Assembly: GCF_003402415.2 (NCBI RefSeq)
Contig: NZ_AP036014.1
Coordinates: forward strand, 3,906,001-3,970,000
Length of the DNA stretch: 64,000 nucleotides
Source of the DNA: Cupidesulfovibrio sp000226255
Lineage (GTDB): Bacteria > Desulfobacterota > Desulfovibrionia > Desulfovibrionales > Desulfovibrionaceae
Direction: 5' to 3'
Part shown: piece by piece, positions 23,938-33,183 of the stretch
How positions within the stretch are numbered: the stretch's first letter is position 1
How the letters are laid out: every line of letters begins with the position of its first letter
Notes under the pieces: generated by a model
Told to the model about the DNA's origin: nothing
Databases searched by the model: none
The model's input: the letters and a program-made list of their open reading frames with translations, nothing else
Made by a program: the position numbers and the translations under genes

Positions 23938-25827
23938 ATGCCGCACGCCTCCCTCGCCATCGCCTGGCAGCGCTTGCCGCTGTGGCTGCGCATCCGCCTC
24001 GCGCACGGCAGCGTGGGCTCCGTGCACCGGCTGCGCTGCGCTGCCGACGCCATCGCCCGCTCGCAATCCCCCTCCGCCTCGCCCGACGCCCGCGTCGAAA
24101 AGGACACCCTGCTGCGCACCGGCCGCGAACTGCTGCTGGCCGCGTGGGAGGACGACCCATGCAACGGCCAGTTGGCCGGTCAGGCGCTGCTGCTGCACCA
24201 ACGCATGCCCTGGCTGCACCCCGCGCTGGCCGTCCTGCTGGACGCCGTGCAGGGGGCGTGGCGACGCCCGGCGGACCTTGCCCGCTACGAGCGGCTGGCC
24301 GCCCAGGCCGACTGGGTGCGCCTGCAACGCCACGTGGACGCGGAACGCGAAGGCGACCCCGACAACCTGTTCTGGGTGCAGCAGGCCGTGGCCGTGGGCG
24401 AGCTGGCCGGAGACCTGGACTGGCTGGCCGATCATCTGGCGCGGGCCGAAGCCCGGCTGGCCCCGCCTTCCGGCAACGCGTCCCCCATCGCCCCGCTGTT
24501 CGCCCATCTTTCCGGCTGCCTGGAAGCCAACCGCGCCGCCGGGGCGGACGAGTCCACCGCCGCCAGCCGCCACGCCGCCGCGCTGGCCCGCTTCCGCACC
24601 GCCGCCCATGCCGTATCGGGAATGCCGCACGGTGACGTCACGCCCGGCCCCGGCTGCTGGCTGGCCCCGCTGGAGCATGCCGCGCACTGCCTGGCCCGCC
24701 TGGGCGACGTGGTCGCCGCCCTGCCCCTGTGGGACGCGGTGCTGGCCGCCCGGCCCTGGCACGCCAACCTTGCCCTGCGCGCCCACGACGCCTGGCGCGG
24801 CGCGGACGCCCCGGAGGCCGCGCCCGCCGGGTCCACCGCCGTGCTGCTCTATTCGTGGAACAAGGCGGCGGAACTGGACACCGCCCTCACCCACCTGGCC
24901 CCCAGCCTGCCGGACATGGCCCGCATCGCCCTGCTGGACAACGGATCCACCGACGGCACCGGCGACGTGGTACGCGCCTGGGCCGACCGGTTCGGCGCGG
25001 ACCGCTGCACCGCCGTGCACCTGCCGGTCAACGTGGGGGCCGCCGCCGCGCGCAACTGGCTGATGCGCCTGCCAGAGGTGGCCGTCTGCGACTTTGCCGC
25101 CTATCTGGACGACGACGCCGCCGTGCCGCCCGACTGGCTGCGCCGCCTGGCCGGGGCCGTGCGCCGCCAGCCGGACGCCAGCGCCTGGGGCGGGCGCACC
25201 CTGGACTGGCACGCCCCGTACGTGGTCCAGTCCGCAGACCTGCACCTGACCGCCCACTTCCGCGCGCCGGAGGGCACCCCGGCGGACCTCGCCCCCTTTG
25301 CCGACGACACCCCGCCCACGCCCGATGGCGAAACCGGGCACCCGCGCCCCGACGCCCTGTCGCCCGACGTGGCCTTTTCCCCCGCCCGCGCCCACGCGCT
25401 GCCCTTCTCGGTCAGCGACCTGCACGCCCAGGTCACGGACATGGGCCGCTTTGACTATTTGCGGCCATGCATCTCGGTGACGGGGTGCTGCCACCTGTTC
25501 CGCACCGCCGAACTTCTGGCGGCCGGGGGCTTTGCCCTGCCCCTGTCGCCCTCGCAGTACGACGACCTGGAACACGACCTGCGCCAGGCCCGCGCCGGGC
25601 GCATGGCCTGCTACACCGGCTTTCTGCCCGTGCGCCACATGAAACGCAGCGGCAAGGCCGTGCGCTTGGGCGCGGCCCAGTTCGGCAACGGCCTTGGCAA
25701 CCGCTACAAGCTTTCCGGCATGTTCGACGCGGCCGAAATACTGGCCATGCGCCGCCGCGAATTCGAGGCGCTGGAACGCGATTTGCTGCGCAAGCTGGCG
25801 GCGCTTTCCGCGCGCACGGGTTCCTGA
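23938..25827 (+). CDS. Glycosyltransferase family 2 protein with helical N-terminal domain
   Basis: A 629-residue protein. The first about 290 residues are Ala-rich and helical, with a TPR-like look (WLAPLEHAAHCLARLGDVVAALPLWDAVLAARPWHANLAL), and I cannot name them. The GT-A domain begins at about 296: TAVLLYSWNKAAELDTAL, LDNGSTDGTGDVVRAWADRF, NVGAAAARNWLMR, YLDDDAAVPPDWL (metal-binding DDD). A low-complexity insertion (PADLAPFADDTPPTPDGETG) sits within it. RYKLSGMFDAAEILAMRRREFEALERD ends the protein. AGGGA 8 bases before the ATG at 23938 supports the start. The next gene is a UDP-galactopyranose-mutase-like flavoprotein, so both may build the same glycan. Confidence 0.82.
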   Translation: MPHASLAIAWQRLPLWLRIRLAHGSVGSVHRLRCAADAIARSQSPSASPDARVEKDTLLRTGRELLLAAWEDDPCNGQLAGQALLLHQRMPWLHPALAVLLDAVQGAWRRPADLARYERLAAQADWVRLQRHVDAEREGDPDNLFWVQQAVAVGELAGDLDWLADHLARAEARLAPPSGNASPIAPLFAHLSGCLEANRAAGADESTAASRHAAALARFRTAAHAVSGMPHGDVTPGPGCWLAPLEHAAHCLARLGDVVAALPLWDAVLAARPWHANLALRAHDAWRGADAPEAAPAGSTAVLLYSWNKAAELDTALTHLAPSLPDMARIALLDNGSTDGTGDVVRAWADRFGADRCTAVHLPVNVGAAAARNWLMRLPEVAVCDFAAYLDDDAAVPPDWLRRLAGAVRRQPDASAWGGRTLDWHAPYVVQSADLHLTAHFRAPEGTPADLAPFADDTPPTPDGETGHPRPDALSPDVAFSPARAHALPFSVSDLHAQVTDMGRFDYLRPCISVTGCCHLFRTAELLAAGGFALPLSPSQYDDLEHDLRQARAGRMACYTGFLPVRHMKRSGKAVRLGAAQFGNGLGNRYKLSGMFDAAEILAMRRREFEALERDLLRKLAALSARTGS

Positions 25828-25939
25828 CGGCCGTCGGCCGCCATGCGCCCGGCGCACCGGCGCGCCCCGCCCTGCCTTTGCGGCGCATGGGCCACACGGC
25901 AACCGCGCGAACGCACCGCGCGCACACGCAGGACACCGC

Positions 25940-27307
25940 ATGCACGTAAAATACCTGATCATCGGCGCAGGCCCCACCGGCCTTGGCGCGGCCCACCGGC
26001 TGGCGGAACTGGGCGAACAGTCCGTGCTGGTGCTGGAATGCAACCCCTACGCGGGCGGGCTGGCCGCCAGCTTCCGCGACAACGCCGGGTTCACCTGGGA
26101 CATCGGCGGGCACGTGGTGTTCTCGCACTACACCTACTTCGACGACCTGGTGGCCGGTCTGCTGGACGGCGAATACCTGGAGCACATGCGCATCGCGCGG
26201 GTGCGCATCGCCGAACGCTGGGTGCCCTACCCCTTCCAGAACAACATCCGCCACCTGCCCAAAGACATGCAGTGGGAATGCGTGCAGGCCCTGCTGCCCG
26301 GCCGCAGGCCCGAACAGCACCCCGCCAACTTCGCGGAATGGTTCGAATACGTCTTCGGCGCGGGCATCGCCAAATATTTCATGCGGCCCTACAACTTCAA
26401 GGTGTGGGCCACCCCCGCCGAACTGATGAGCTACCAGTGGATCGGCGAGCGGGTCAGCGTCATCGACCTGGAAATGGTGCTGCGCAACCTGGTGCTGCAA
26501 CTGGACAACGTGAGCTGGGGCCCCAACAACCTGTTCCGCTTTCCGCTGCGCGGCGGCACCGGCGAAATCTTCACCCGGCTGGCCGCCCGCCTGGGCGACA
26601 GGGTGCGCCTGAACACCGCCGTGGCTTCGGTCGATCCGGCGAGCCGCACCGTACACACCGCCAACGGCGAATCCATCACCTACGAGCATCTGCTGTCCAC
26701 CGGCCCGCTGGACCTGCTGGTCCGCGACCAGATCGGCGCGGGCCCCGCCGCCGCCATGGTGGGCGACGACCTGCGCGCCGCCGCCGGGCAGCTGGCCCGC
26801 AACGGGGTGTTCGTGGCCGGGGTGGGCGTGGACGGCATGCGAGATGACGACACCTGCTGGATGTACTTTCCCGAATCCAACGCGCCCTTCTACCGCCTTA
26901 CCAACTTCCACAACTACTCGCCCAACAACGCGGCCCGGCCCGGCCACCAGCGCGCGCTGATGGCCGAAACCTCGTGGTCCGCGCACAAGCCGGAACAGCT
27001 GGACACCCTGATGGACAAGACCGTGGAGGGGCTTGTAAACACCTCCATGCTCCATCCGGACGAACGGGAGCGCATCGCCTCGCGGTGGTCCATTGCCGTG
27101 GACTACGGCTACCCGGTGCCCACCCTGGGCCGCGACGCCGCCCTGCGCACCCTCCAGCCGTGGCTGGAAGCGCACGGCATATACTCGCGCGGACGCTTCG
27201 GCGGGTGGAAGTACGAGGCCGCCAACATGGACCATTCGGTCATGCAGGGCGTGGAATGGGCCGGGCGCATGGTGCTCGGCGAAGAGGAAACCACCTACAA
27301 GCTGTGA
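25940..27307 (+). CDS. FAD-dependent oxidoreductase, UDP-galactopyranose mutase/protoporphyrinogen-oxidase-like
   Basis: A 455-residue flavoprotein. The N-terminal Rossmann motif is YLIIGAGPTGLGAAHRLAE followed by the second nucleotide contact VLECNPYAGGLAASF. FTWDIGGHVVFSHYTYFDDLV and VPYPFQNNIRHLP are characteristic of UDP-galactopyranose-mutase-like proteins, as are FNFKVWATP-type sequences (YNFKVWATPAELMSYQWIGERV). The C terminus GRFGGWKYEAANMDHSVMQGVEWAGRM is the terminal FAD contact. It may isomerise a nucleotide sugar, or be a related amine-oxidase-like enzyme of glycan synthesis. The ATG at 25940 has AGGA 8 bases upstream. It lies 112 bases after the glycosyltransferase and 36 bases before the M24 peptidase. 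Confidence 0.8.
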   Translation: MHVKYLIIGAGPTGLGAAHRLAELGEQSVLVLECNPYAGGLAASFRDNAGFTWDIGGHVVFSHYTYFDDLVAGLLDGEYLEHMRIARVRIAERWVPYPFQNNIRHLPKDMQWECVQALLPGRRPEQHPANFAEWFEYVFGAGIAKYFMRPYNFKVWATPAELMSYQWIGERVSVIDLEMVLRNLVLQLDNVSWGPNNLFRFPLRGGTGEIFTRLAARLGDRVRLNTAVASVDPASRTVHTANGESITYEHLLSTGPLDLLVRDQIGAGPAAAMVGDDLRAAAGQLARNGVFVAGVGVDGMRDDDTCWMYFPESNAPFYRLTNFHNYSPNNAARPGHQRALMAETSWSAHKPEQLDTLMDKTVEGLVNTSMLHPDERERIASRWSIAVDYGYPVPTLGRDAALRTLQPWLEAHGIYSRGRFGGWKYEAANMDHSVMQGVEWAGRMVLGEEETTYKL

Positions 27308-27343
27308 TGCGGCCGCCCCCCGGCGTCGCCATCCGAGACCACC

Positions 27344-28414
27344 ATGAATGCACAACGCTACGAGGCGCGGCGCGAAACCCTGCGCGCCGCCATGCGCGCC
27401 AAGGGGTTGTCCGCCCTGCTGGTCAGCCACGCGGCCAACCGCTTCTACCTTTCCGGCTTCGAACTGCACGACGTGCAGCTGAACGAGAGCGCCGGGTACC
27501 TCATCGTCACCGCCGACGGCAACGACTGGCTGTGCACCGACCCCCGCTACCTCGACGCGGCCCGCCGCCTGTGGCCCGAAGAGCGCGTGTTCATCTATTC
27601 CGGCGACGCGCCGGGCCAGATCAACGGCCTGCTCAAGGACAAGGTGCGCGGCGCCGTGGGCTTCGAGGCGCGCGCCGTGACCCTGGACTTCTTCGACAAG
27701 GTCTCCCCCGGCCTGACCATGGAGCGGGCCGACGGCATGGTCGAAGAGATGCGGGTGATCAAGGAGCCCGAGGAAATCGAGCTGATGCGCCGCTCGGCCG
27801 CGCTGAACCACCGGCTCATGGAATGGGTGCCCACCATCCTCGTGCCCGGCCGCACCGAGGCGGAAATCGCCTGGGACATCGAGAAGTTCTTCCGCGAAAA
27901 CGGGGCCAGCGAGCTGGCCTTCTCCAGCATCGTGGGCGCGGGCACCAACGGGGCGCTGCCCCACTACGCCCCCGGCGACGTGCAGCTGACCGAAAACTGC
28001 CCGGTGCTGGTGGACGTGGGCGCGCGGCTGGGCCTGTACAACTCGGACCAGACCCGCACCTTCTGGGTGGGCGACAAGCCCGCCGACCACTTCACCCGCG
28101 CGCTGGAGCAGACCAAGGCCGCGCAGGCCAAGGCCATCGAGATCATGCGCCCCGGCCTGCCCGTGGCCGACGCCTACCGCGCCGCGCGCGCCTACTTTGA
28201 AGAACAGGGCGTGGCCGCGCAGTTCACGCATGCCCTGGGCCATGGCATCGGGCTGGAAACCCACGAGCCGCCCAGCCTGAACCCGCGCAACGAAATGGTG
28301 CTGAAAACCGGCATGATCGTGACCGTGGAACCCGGCCTGTACTACCCCGAATGGGGCGGCATCCGCTGGGAATACATGGTGCTGGTCACCGAGGACGGGG
28401 TGGAGATCCTCTAG
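27344..28414 (+). CDS. M24-family metallopeptidase (Xaa-Pro aminopeptidase/dipeptidase type)
   Basis: A 356-residue cytoplasmic peptidase, the usual length of short PepP/PepQ-like enzymes. An N-terminal creatinase-like domain (SALLVSHAANRFYLSGFEL, VTADGNDWLCTDPRYLDAAR) precedes the pita-bread catalytic domain. Metal ligands are visible: Asp in VLVDVGARLGLYNSDQTRTF (two aspartates), His in ALGHGIGLETHEPP, Glu in VTVEPGLYYPEWGG and Glu in IRWEYMVLVTEDG. The last motif has WEY where IED is usual, keeping the ligand glutamate. Start ATG at 27344 is preceded by GAGACC. It is followed by a terminator and ends the 23.9-28.4 kb gene run. Confidence 0.9.
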   Translation: MNAQRYEARRETLRAAMRAKGLSALLVSHAANRFYLSGFELHDVQLNESAGYLIVTADGNDWLCTDPRYLDAARRLWPEERVFIYSGDAPGQINGLLKDKVRGAVGFEARAVTLDFFDKVSPGLTMERADGMVEEMRVIKEPEEIELMRRSAALNHRLMEWVPTILVPGRTEAEIAWDIEKFFRENGASELAFSSIVGAGTNGALPHYAPGDVQLTENCPVLVDVGARLGLYNSDQTRTFWVGDKPADHFTRALEQTKAAQAKAIEIMRPGLPVADAYRAARAYFEEQGVAAQFTHALGHGIGLETHEPPSLNPRNEMVLKTGMIVTVEPGLYYPEWGGIRWEYMVLVTEDGVEIL

Positions 28415-28719
28415 CCCCGCCCGCCGACGGAATCCGCAACGCACGCGCCCGGCCCTCGCGAGGGGGCCGGGCGTTTTGCGTGACCGGCGGCAAGAAAACC
28501 ACGGCCACATGTCGCCGGGCGCACCGCTGGACAATCCCGGGGCAAACTCGGGACGATCTTTCGGCGGGCGGCCGGAGAGAGGCGGACAGGCAACGCGCGG
28601 CGAAATGCCACGCTGCCGCCGGGGACCTGCCTTGACAAGCACGGCCCGGCGGGGCACCTCCCCCGTACCGCCGTGCGCGTCCCGCACGGCCCCGCCAACC
28701 GCCGCCCGCAGGAGACCCC
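28415..28719. other. Intergenic region before the DUF4911 gene
   Basis: About 305 bases; a terminator occupies the first part. In the rest I see no gene and no clear promoter. Confidence 0.4.
28446..28477 (+). terminator. Terminator of the M24 peptidase transcript
   Basis: CGCCCGGCCCTC pairs with GAGGGGGCCGGGCG, with two bulged Gs, followed directly by TTTT. Confidence 0.75.
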
Positions 28720-29196
28720 GTGGCCCGCAAACGCCCCCGCAAGCCCTCCCCGCCGCTGCCGCCGCCGCGCGCATCGTCGCGGCTGTACGCGCGCATCGCA
28801 CCCCGGCACATCGCCATGTTCCGCTTCCTGCTGGAGGCCCAGGACAACCTGGGCTACATGACCGTGCTCGATCGCGGGATAGGGGGTGGCGGGGGAGACA
28901 CGGACGGCGGCCCGAACGGCCCGGAGGGTCTGTCCGCCGCCGCCCATGACGGGGCCACGGAACGAAGCGCCGCAGGAACGGGAGCCGACGCGCCGGGCAA
29001 CGGCACCGTCAGCGGTTCCTCCGGCACGGGGGCCGACGCGGTGCTCAAGATCGTGTTCTCGCCCCACCAGGAACGGGAGATGCGCGCCTTTCTCGACGGC
29101 ATGCGCGCCACGGTTCCCTTCTCCATCTTCGAATCGCCGCTGCGCGCACAGCCCGGCCTGCCCGGCCAGGCCAGCCCGACCAGCCAGACCAGCTAG
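28720..29196 (+). CDS. DUF4911-type protein with low-complexity insertion
   Basis: A 158-residue protein of unknown function. Two conserved blocks are separated by a Gly/Ala/Thr-rich insertion of about 70 residues. Block 1 (about 18-50) is SSRLYARIAPRHIAMFRFLLEAQDNLGYMTVLDR; block 2 (about 106-135) is AVLKIVFSPHQEREMRAFLDGM. The pair resembles DUF4911, a small family I associate with Desulfovibrio relatives. The N terminus is very basic (ARKRPRKPSPPLPPPR). GTG at 28720 is chosen because GGAG lies 5 bases upstream and the frame is then conserved. The C-terminal tail (PGQASPTSQTS) is simple-sequence. It stands alone, convergent with the photolyase gene. Confidence 0.68.
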   Translation: MARKRPRKPSPPLPPPRASSRLYARIAPRHIAMFRFLLEAQDNLGYMTVLDRGIGGGGGDTDGGPNGPEGLSAAAHDGATERSAAGTGADAPGNGTVSGSSGTGADAVLKIVFSPHQEREMRAFLDGMRATVPFSIFESPLRAQPGLPGQASPTSQTS

Positions 29197-29217
29197 ATCG
29201 GGCAGACACCGCACGAC

Positions 29218-29257
29218 AAACGGCCGGGCCGCGCCATATGCGCGCCCCGGCCGTTTC
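29218..29257. terminator. Bidirectional terminator between convergent genes
   Basis: AAACGGCCGGG...GCGC, CATAT, GCGC...CCCGGCCGTTT: a long stem with an A run on one side and a T run on the other, which serves both the DUF4911 gene (plus) and the photolyase gene (minus). Confidence 0.75.
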
Positions 29258-29310
29258 ATGCCTGCATTTCCCTCACCGGGCTTCGGCCGCATGACCGCCC
29301 GGCGTCCTGC

Positions 29311-30777
29311 TCAAAACAGCGTGCCCTGTTCCCCCTCGCCGCCGCGCAGGGCCTGCATGCGCCGGATGTACGCGTTCACGTCGAACTTGGTGCGCGCGCC
29401 GTTGTAGGTCATGGAGCGGATGGAGCCCTGCACGGGCCGTTCCCCCCACGGGCGATCATGCACCCCTCCTGTTGACCAGGCGATGCCGGTGTAGCCGTTG
29501 CTGTCGCGCCCATCCAGAAAGTAACGGTCGTTCAGGGCCACGGCCGCGCGCACGGCGTCTTCCGGCGTGGGCGACCACAGCAGTATCTGCTTGGCCCAGT
29601 ACATGCGCAGGTAGCCGTGCATGCGCCCCGTGACCACCATTTCCGTCTGCGCCGCGTTCCACAGCGGGTCGGCCGTGCGGGCGGCGGCAAGCTGGCCCTC
29701 GTCGTACAGGGCCGGGCGCGCATCGTGGCGGTGCTTGTCCAGGGTGGCCCGCGCCCAGTCGGGGAAGCAGGTGGTGGCGTCGTAGTCCTGCGCGTGCAGG
29801 CAGAAGTTGTCGGCCAGTTCGCGCCGCACGATCAGCTCTTCCAGGAACGCGTCGCGGCACTCGTCCGGCGCGTCCCCACGGGCCTGCGCCGCCAGGGCCG
29901 CCCGCTGGGCGGACAGCATGCCGAAGTGCAGGTACGGCGAAAGGCCGGACACCCCGCCCGCGTTGGGGTCGTTGCGCAAATGGTAACGATGCAGACGGGT
30001 GCGGACGAAGTCGCCCAGCGCGGCATGGGCCGCATCCTCGCCGGGCTCCACGGCGGGGATGCCCGGCAGCGGCCCCACCTCGCCCACGGCGCGGTCCACG
30101 GCAAGGTTGTCGCGCAGGGCCGCCCAGTCCACGTCCGGTACGGGCAGCGTCCAGCGCACGGGCGGCGCGGGGGGCAAGGCAGGGAGGGGAACAAGAAATT
30201 CCGGCAGCAAGCGGTGGATTTTCGGGCGCAGGGTGCGGGCCGCGTATTCCCGCTTGGGCGAGGCCACGCGGCAGGGCACCACGTTGCGGCCGTCCACCTC
30301 GTGCAGGGGGCAGAACCCCGCCAGCCCCCGCGCGGCGGAGGCCAGCCACGCCCGCTTCACCCGCAGCACATCGAAATCGGTAACCACCAGCGACGCGCCC
30401 ACCGCGCGGGCGTAGCGCACCGCCTCTTCCGGCGGGTTGCCGCGCAGCACCACCAGGGGAATGCCCGCCGCCGCAAGATGACGCTCGGTTTCGGCCATGC
30501 CGCGCAGCAGAAAGCCGAACTGGCGGATGGTGGCCCCCAGAAAGGTGTCGGCCAGACACCACACCACGGCCAGCGGCGCGCCCAGCCGGGCGGCCTGCGC
30601 GTGGGCGTGCAGCAGCGCCCAGTTGTCGCGGGCGCGATGCTCGCGGTGCATCCAGTACAGCACCGGGCCACGGCCACTATCCCGGCGGGCGGCGCTGTCG
30701 CCATGCAGGACCGCGACGCGGCGGGGGTCCACCACCGGCAAACGACCCGATTGCGGATATGTGTCCTGCGGCGCCAT
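29311..30777 (-). CDS. Class II deoxyribodipyrimidine photolyase
   Basis: Repairs UV-induced cyclobutane pyrimidine dimers with light and FADH2. The 488-residue protein has an N-terminal antenna-binding Rossmann part (VLYWMHREHRARDNWALLHAHAQA) and the class II C-terminal FAD domain: GLSPYLHFGMLSAQRAAL, EELIVRRELADNFC, WNAAQTEMVVTGRMHGYLRMYWAKQILLWS, and LNDRYFLDGRDSNGYTGIAWSTGGVHDRPWGERPVQGSIRSM. These motifs distinguish class II from the PhrB class. The ATG at 30777 has GGGGAGG 5 bases upstream, a strong start. It lies downstream of the double-receiver gene in the same direction (gap of 68 bases). Confidence 0.93.
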   Translation of the reverse strand: MAPQDTYPQSGRLPVVDPRRVAVLHGDSAARRDSGRGPVLYWMHREHRARDNWALLHAHAQAARLGAPLAVVWCLADTFLGATIRQFGFLLRGMAETERHLAAAGIPLVVLRGNPPEEAVRYARAVGASLVVTDFDVLRVKRAWLASAARGLAGFCPLHEVDGRNVVPCRVASPKREYAARTLRPKIHRLLPEFLVPLPALPPAPPVRWTLPVPDVDWAALRDNLAVDRAVGEVGPLPGIPAVEPGEDAAHAALGDFVRTRLHRYHLRNDPNAGGVSGLSPYLHFGMLSAQRAALAAQARGDAPDECRDAFLEELIVRRELADNFCLHAQDYDATTCFPDWARATLDKHRHDARPALYDEGQLAAARTADPLWNAAQTEMVVTGRMHGYLRMYWAKQILLWSPTPEDAVRAAVALNDRYFLDGRDSNGYTGIAWSTGGVHDRPWGERPVQGSIRSMTYNGARTKFDVNAYIRRMQALRGGEGEQGTLF

Positions 30778-30845
30778 GACATCCTCCCCTTGCCGGAGGG
30801 CTGCCGCCCGGCGCTCCCTGTTCCGGAGCGTGCCGCGCGGACGGT

Positions 30846-31655
30846 TCAGCGCGTTTCCAGCGTCTCCATGCACGACCGGAGGTCGCAGATCATGTCCAGC
30901 ACGTCCATGTTGTGGTTGACGCGCCAGTAGAACTCCTCGACCTCGAAGGGCTTGGTCAGAAAATCGTTGGCCCCGTTCTTCAGGAACTGGGCCGTCAGCG
31001 GCCCGGACCCCACCGAGGACACCCCGATGATGGCCACCCGGTCCATCTTGTGGCGGACGCGCAGTTCGCGCACCAGTTCGATGCCGTCCATGTTGGGCAT
31101 CTGATAGTCGGTGATCACCAGGCGGATATGGGGGTTCTCCTCGAACACGGCCAGCGCCTCCACCCCGTCCGCTGCGTCCAGCACGCGAAAGCGCTGCACT
31201 TCCAGCAGCTTCTTGATCTGGGCGCGTTGGGTGCGCGAATCGTCCACCACCAGCGCCGTGATGAACTGGTTCTTGAACACCCGTTCCAGGCTGGCCACCA
31301 TGGGGTCCATGTCCTGGATGGAGCCCTTGAAGAAATAGTCCACCACGCGCCGCTCGATGAACCGGCGGCGGATTTCGTCATTGAAGGTGGCGGTAAGCAC
31401 GATGGACGGCACCTTCCAGGCAAGGCACAGGTCCACGGCCTCGCCGTCGGGCGCGTCCGGCAGGTTCAGGTCGATGACGGCGATGAAGACCTGCTGGCCG
31501 TGGTCGCGCAGCAGGGTTTCCGCCTCTTGCATGGAATGGGCGATGAGCGTGTCGAACTGGGTCAGCGCCTGGATTTGCTTGCGGATGATCTTGGACTGCA
31601 CGTTGCTGTCCTCGATGATCAGCACCGTGCGCGGCGCTTCTGCGGTCATGTTCAT
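30846..31655 (-). CDS. Double-receiver response regulator without output domain
   Basis: A 269-residue protein made of two CheY-like receiver domains. Domain 1 (about 9-125) has VLIIEDSNVQSKII, the phosphoacceptor in AVIDLNLPD, and TATF; its conserved lysine lies in YFFKGS. Domain 2 (about 137-255) has LVVDDSRTQRAQI, VITDYQMPNMDG with the phosphoacceptor, and FLTKPFE with the lysine. Both look competent for phosphorylation. No HTH, GGDEF or other output follows, so it should signal by protein-protein contact, as in chemotaxis or phosphorelay. The ATG at 31655 has GGGGAGG upstream. Cognate kinase not seen in the window. Confidence 0.88.
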   Translation of the reverse strand: MNMTAEAPRTVLIIEDSNVQSKIIRKQIQALTQFDTLIAHSMQEAETLLRDHGQQVFIAVIDLNLPDAPDGEAVDLCLAWKVPSIVLTATFNDEIRRRFIERRVVDYFFKGSIQDMDPMVASLERVFKNQFITALVVDDSRTQRAQIKKLLEVQRFRVLDAADGVEALAVFEENPHIRLVITDYQMPNMDGIELVRELRVRHKMDRVAIIGVSSVGSGPLTAQFLKNGANDFLTKPFEVEEFYWRVNHNMDVLDMICDLRSCMETLETR

Positions 31656-32027
31656 GCGGCCTCCCCGGCGCGGTGAACGTCTGTATGAATGGCCGGATGC
31701 TACACGCTCGGCAGGGGGCGCGCAATGCCGCGCGGGCCGCGCCCGGCAAAAAGCGCGCAGAAAAATCGTTATGTTACAAAGCGTTGCCATCAGTCCGCAT
31801 ACGGGCATTCCCTGCCGGGCACGGCGGGGCGGACCGAGGCCCGCGAGCGCTGACGCCCGCCCGGCGGGGGATACGGCGACAGCGTGAGCCGGGGAGGAAT
31901 GAAAAACGGGGAAGACCTGTTTCGCCCTCGAAGGCAGCCCCGCAAACGATCAGGCTTGGCGGTGCATTCCCGAAGCAGGGGGGGGCAGGCGGGGGCTGCC
32001 CGCACGAAAGGGACTATCCGGGGCTGT
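31656..32027. other. Intergenic region between holB-like gene and response regulator
   Basis: About 370 bases. It includes a G-rich hairpin-prone stretch (GGGGGGCAGGCGGGGGCTGCCC, 31980-32001) near the end of the minus-strand holB-like gene and a short AT-richer patch (31760-31785) that may hold the response-regulator promoter. I recognise no gene or riboswitch. Confidence 0.4.
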
Positions 32028-32996
32028 CTACCGCACGCCCAGGAACAACCGCGTGGCCAGCCAGTCCATGACCAGCGCGGGGTTCACCGGGCTGGGGCTG
32101 AGGGACAGCGCCTCCTGCGCGGCGGCCAGGGCCTCGTCGCAGCGGCGCAGCCGGGCCAGGTCCATGCGCTCGGCCAGCAGGCGGCCCAGGGGGTCTGCGG
32201 CGCGCCCGGCCAGCACGTCGGCCAGGGTACGCTGGCAGTGCAACACCACGGCGGCGGCAAGGGGGGCGTCCAAGTCGCCCTTGCGGGACGTGCGTTCCAT
32301 CCAGCCGCCGCCGGTCTGGATGAACTCCACCAGCGCATCCAGCCAGCCGCGCACCGCCGGGGACGGCGGGGCGGCGTCGGTGGGCCAGGCCAGGGTGAGC
32401 ACGAAGCTGCGCGACACCAGCGTGGGCAGCAGCCGTTCGCGCTGGGGGGCCAGCAACACGAAGCAGGTGGTGGGGCGGGGTTCCTCCAGCGATTTCAGCA
32501 GGCCGTTGGCCGCCTCCACGCGGGTGTGGGCGTCCACCAGCACCACCACGCGCCTGCGGGCCTCGCGCGGGGGCTCGCCCAGCAGGCCGCGCAACGCGCG
32601 CACGTTGTCTATGGAAAAGGAACCTTCTTCGGCGCTGGGCTTGTTGCCGTCCAGCACGATGAGGTCGCGGTGGCCGCCCCCGGCCATGCGCAGGCACGAC
32701 GGGCAGGCCAGGCAGGGGCGCGCGCCTTCCGTGCCATCGCCGTCTGGGGCCTCGCAGTTCAGCAGCGCGGCCCAGTACAGGGCCAGGGCCATGCGCTCCG
32801 GCGCGGCGCCGCCCTCGGCCAGCACCACCTGCGGCGGCGCGGCGGCCAGCGCGTGCAGATGGCCCACGGTGCGCTGGTGCCGGTGGGCCAGCAGCGGGGC
32901 CACGGCCTCGCGCGGGTCTTGCGGCGCGGGCGGGGCATCCGTTGCGGCGGCAGCGGCGCGGCCGCGCTTGGGTGCTGCGGTGGTGTCGTTGGCCAT
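32028..32996 (-). CDS. DNA polymerase III delta' subunit-like clamp-loader protein
   Basis: A 322-residue AAA+-type clamp-loader subunit. The Walker A site is degenerate (VVLAEGGAAPERMALALYWA), as is normal for delta', which does not hydrolyse ATP. A zinc-binding module follows: one Cys in LLNCEAP and three in RPCLACPSCLRM. SIDNVRALRGLLGEPPREARRRVVVLVDAHTRVEAANGLLKSLEEPRPTTCFVLLAPQRERLLPTLVSRS is the strongly conserved core with the arginine finger region SRS. The C-terminal third (collar domain) is weakly conserved, as usual. ATG at 32996. The gene lies 187 bases downstream of purA and is separated from it by a terminator. Confidence 0.85.
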   Translation of the reverse strand: MANDTTAAPKRGRAAAAATDAPPAPQDPREAVAPLLAHRHQRTVGHLHALAAAPPQVVLAEGGAAPERMALALYWAALLNCEAPDGDGTEGARPCLACPSCLRMAGGGHRDLIVLDGNKPSAEEGSFSIDNVRALRGLLGEPPREARRRVVVLVDAHTRVEAANGLLKSLEEPRPTTCFVLLAPQRERLLPTLVSRSFVLTLAWPTDAAPPSPAVRGWLDALVEFIQTGGGWMERTSRKGDLDAPLAAAVVLHCQRTLADVLAGRAADPLGRLLAERMDLARLRRCDEALAAAQEALSLSPSPVNPALVMDWLATRLFLGVR

Positions 32997-33130
32997 GATG
33001 GTTCCGATACTGGTGTGAAGCGGGTTCCGGACGGACGGGCCATGCTACCCGAAGGCGCGGGGGGCCGTCCATGCCTGTTGTCGGCCCCGGCCACGGGGCC
33101 ACGCCGCCGCGCGATGGCGCGCCCGCAATG

Positions 33131-33157
33131 AAAAAGGGGCGGCACGGGCCGCCCCTT
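33131..33157 (-). terminator. purA terminator
   Basis: On the minus strand AAGGGGCGGC, CCGT, GCCGCCCCTT is followed by TTT. A perfect 10-bp stem right after the purA stop codon. Confidence 0.85.
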
Positions 33158-33183
33158 CATGATGGATGCTTGTGCCGCCGGAG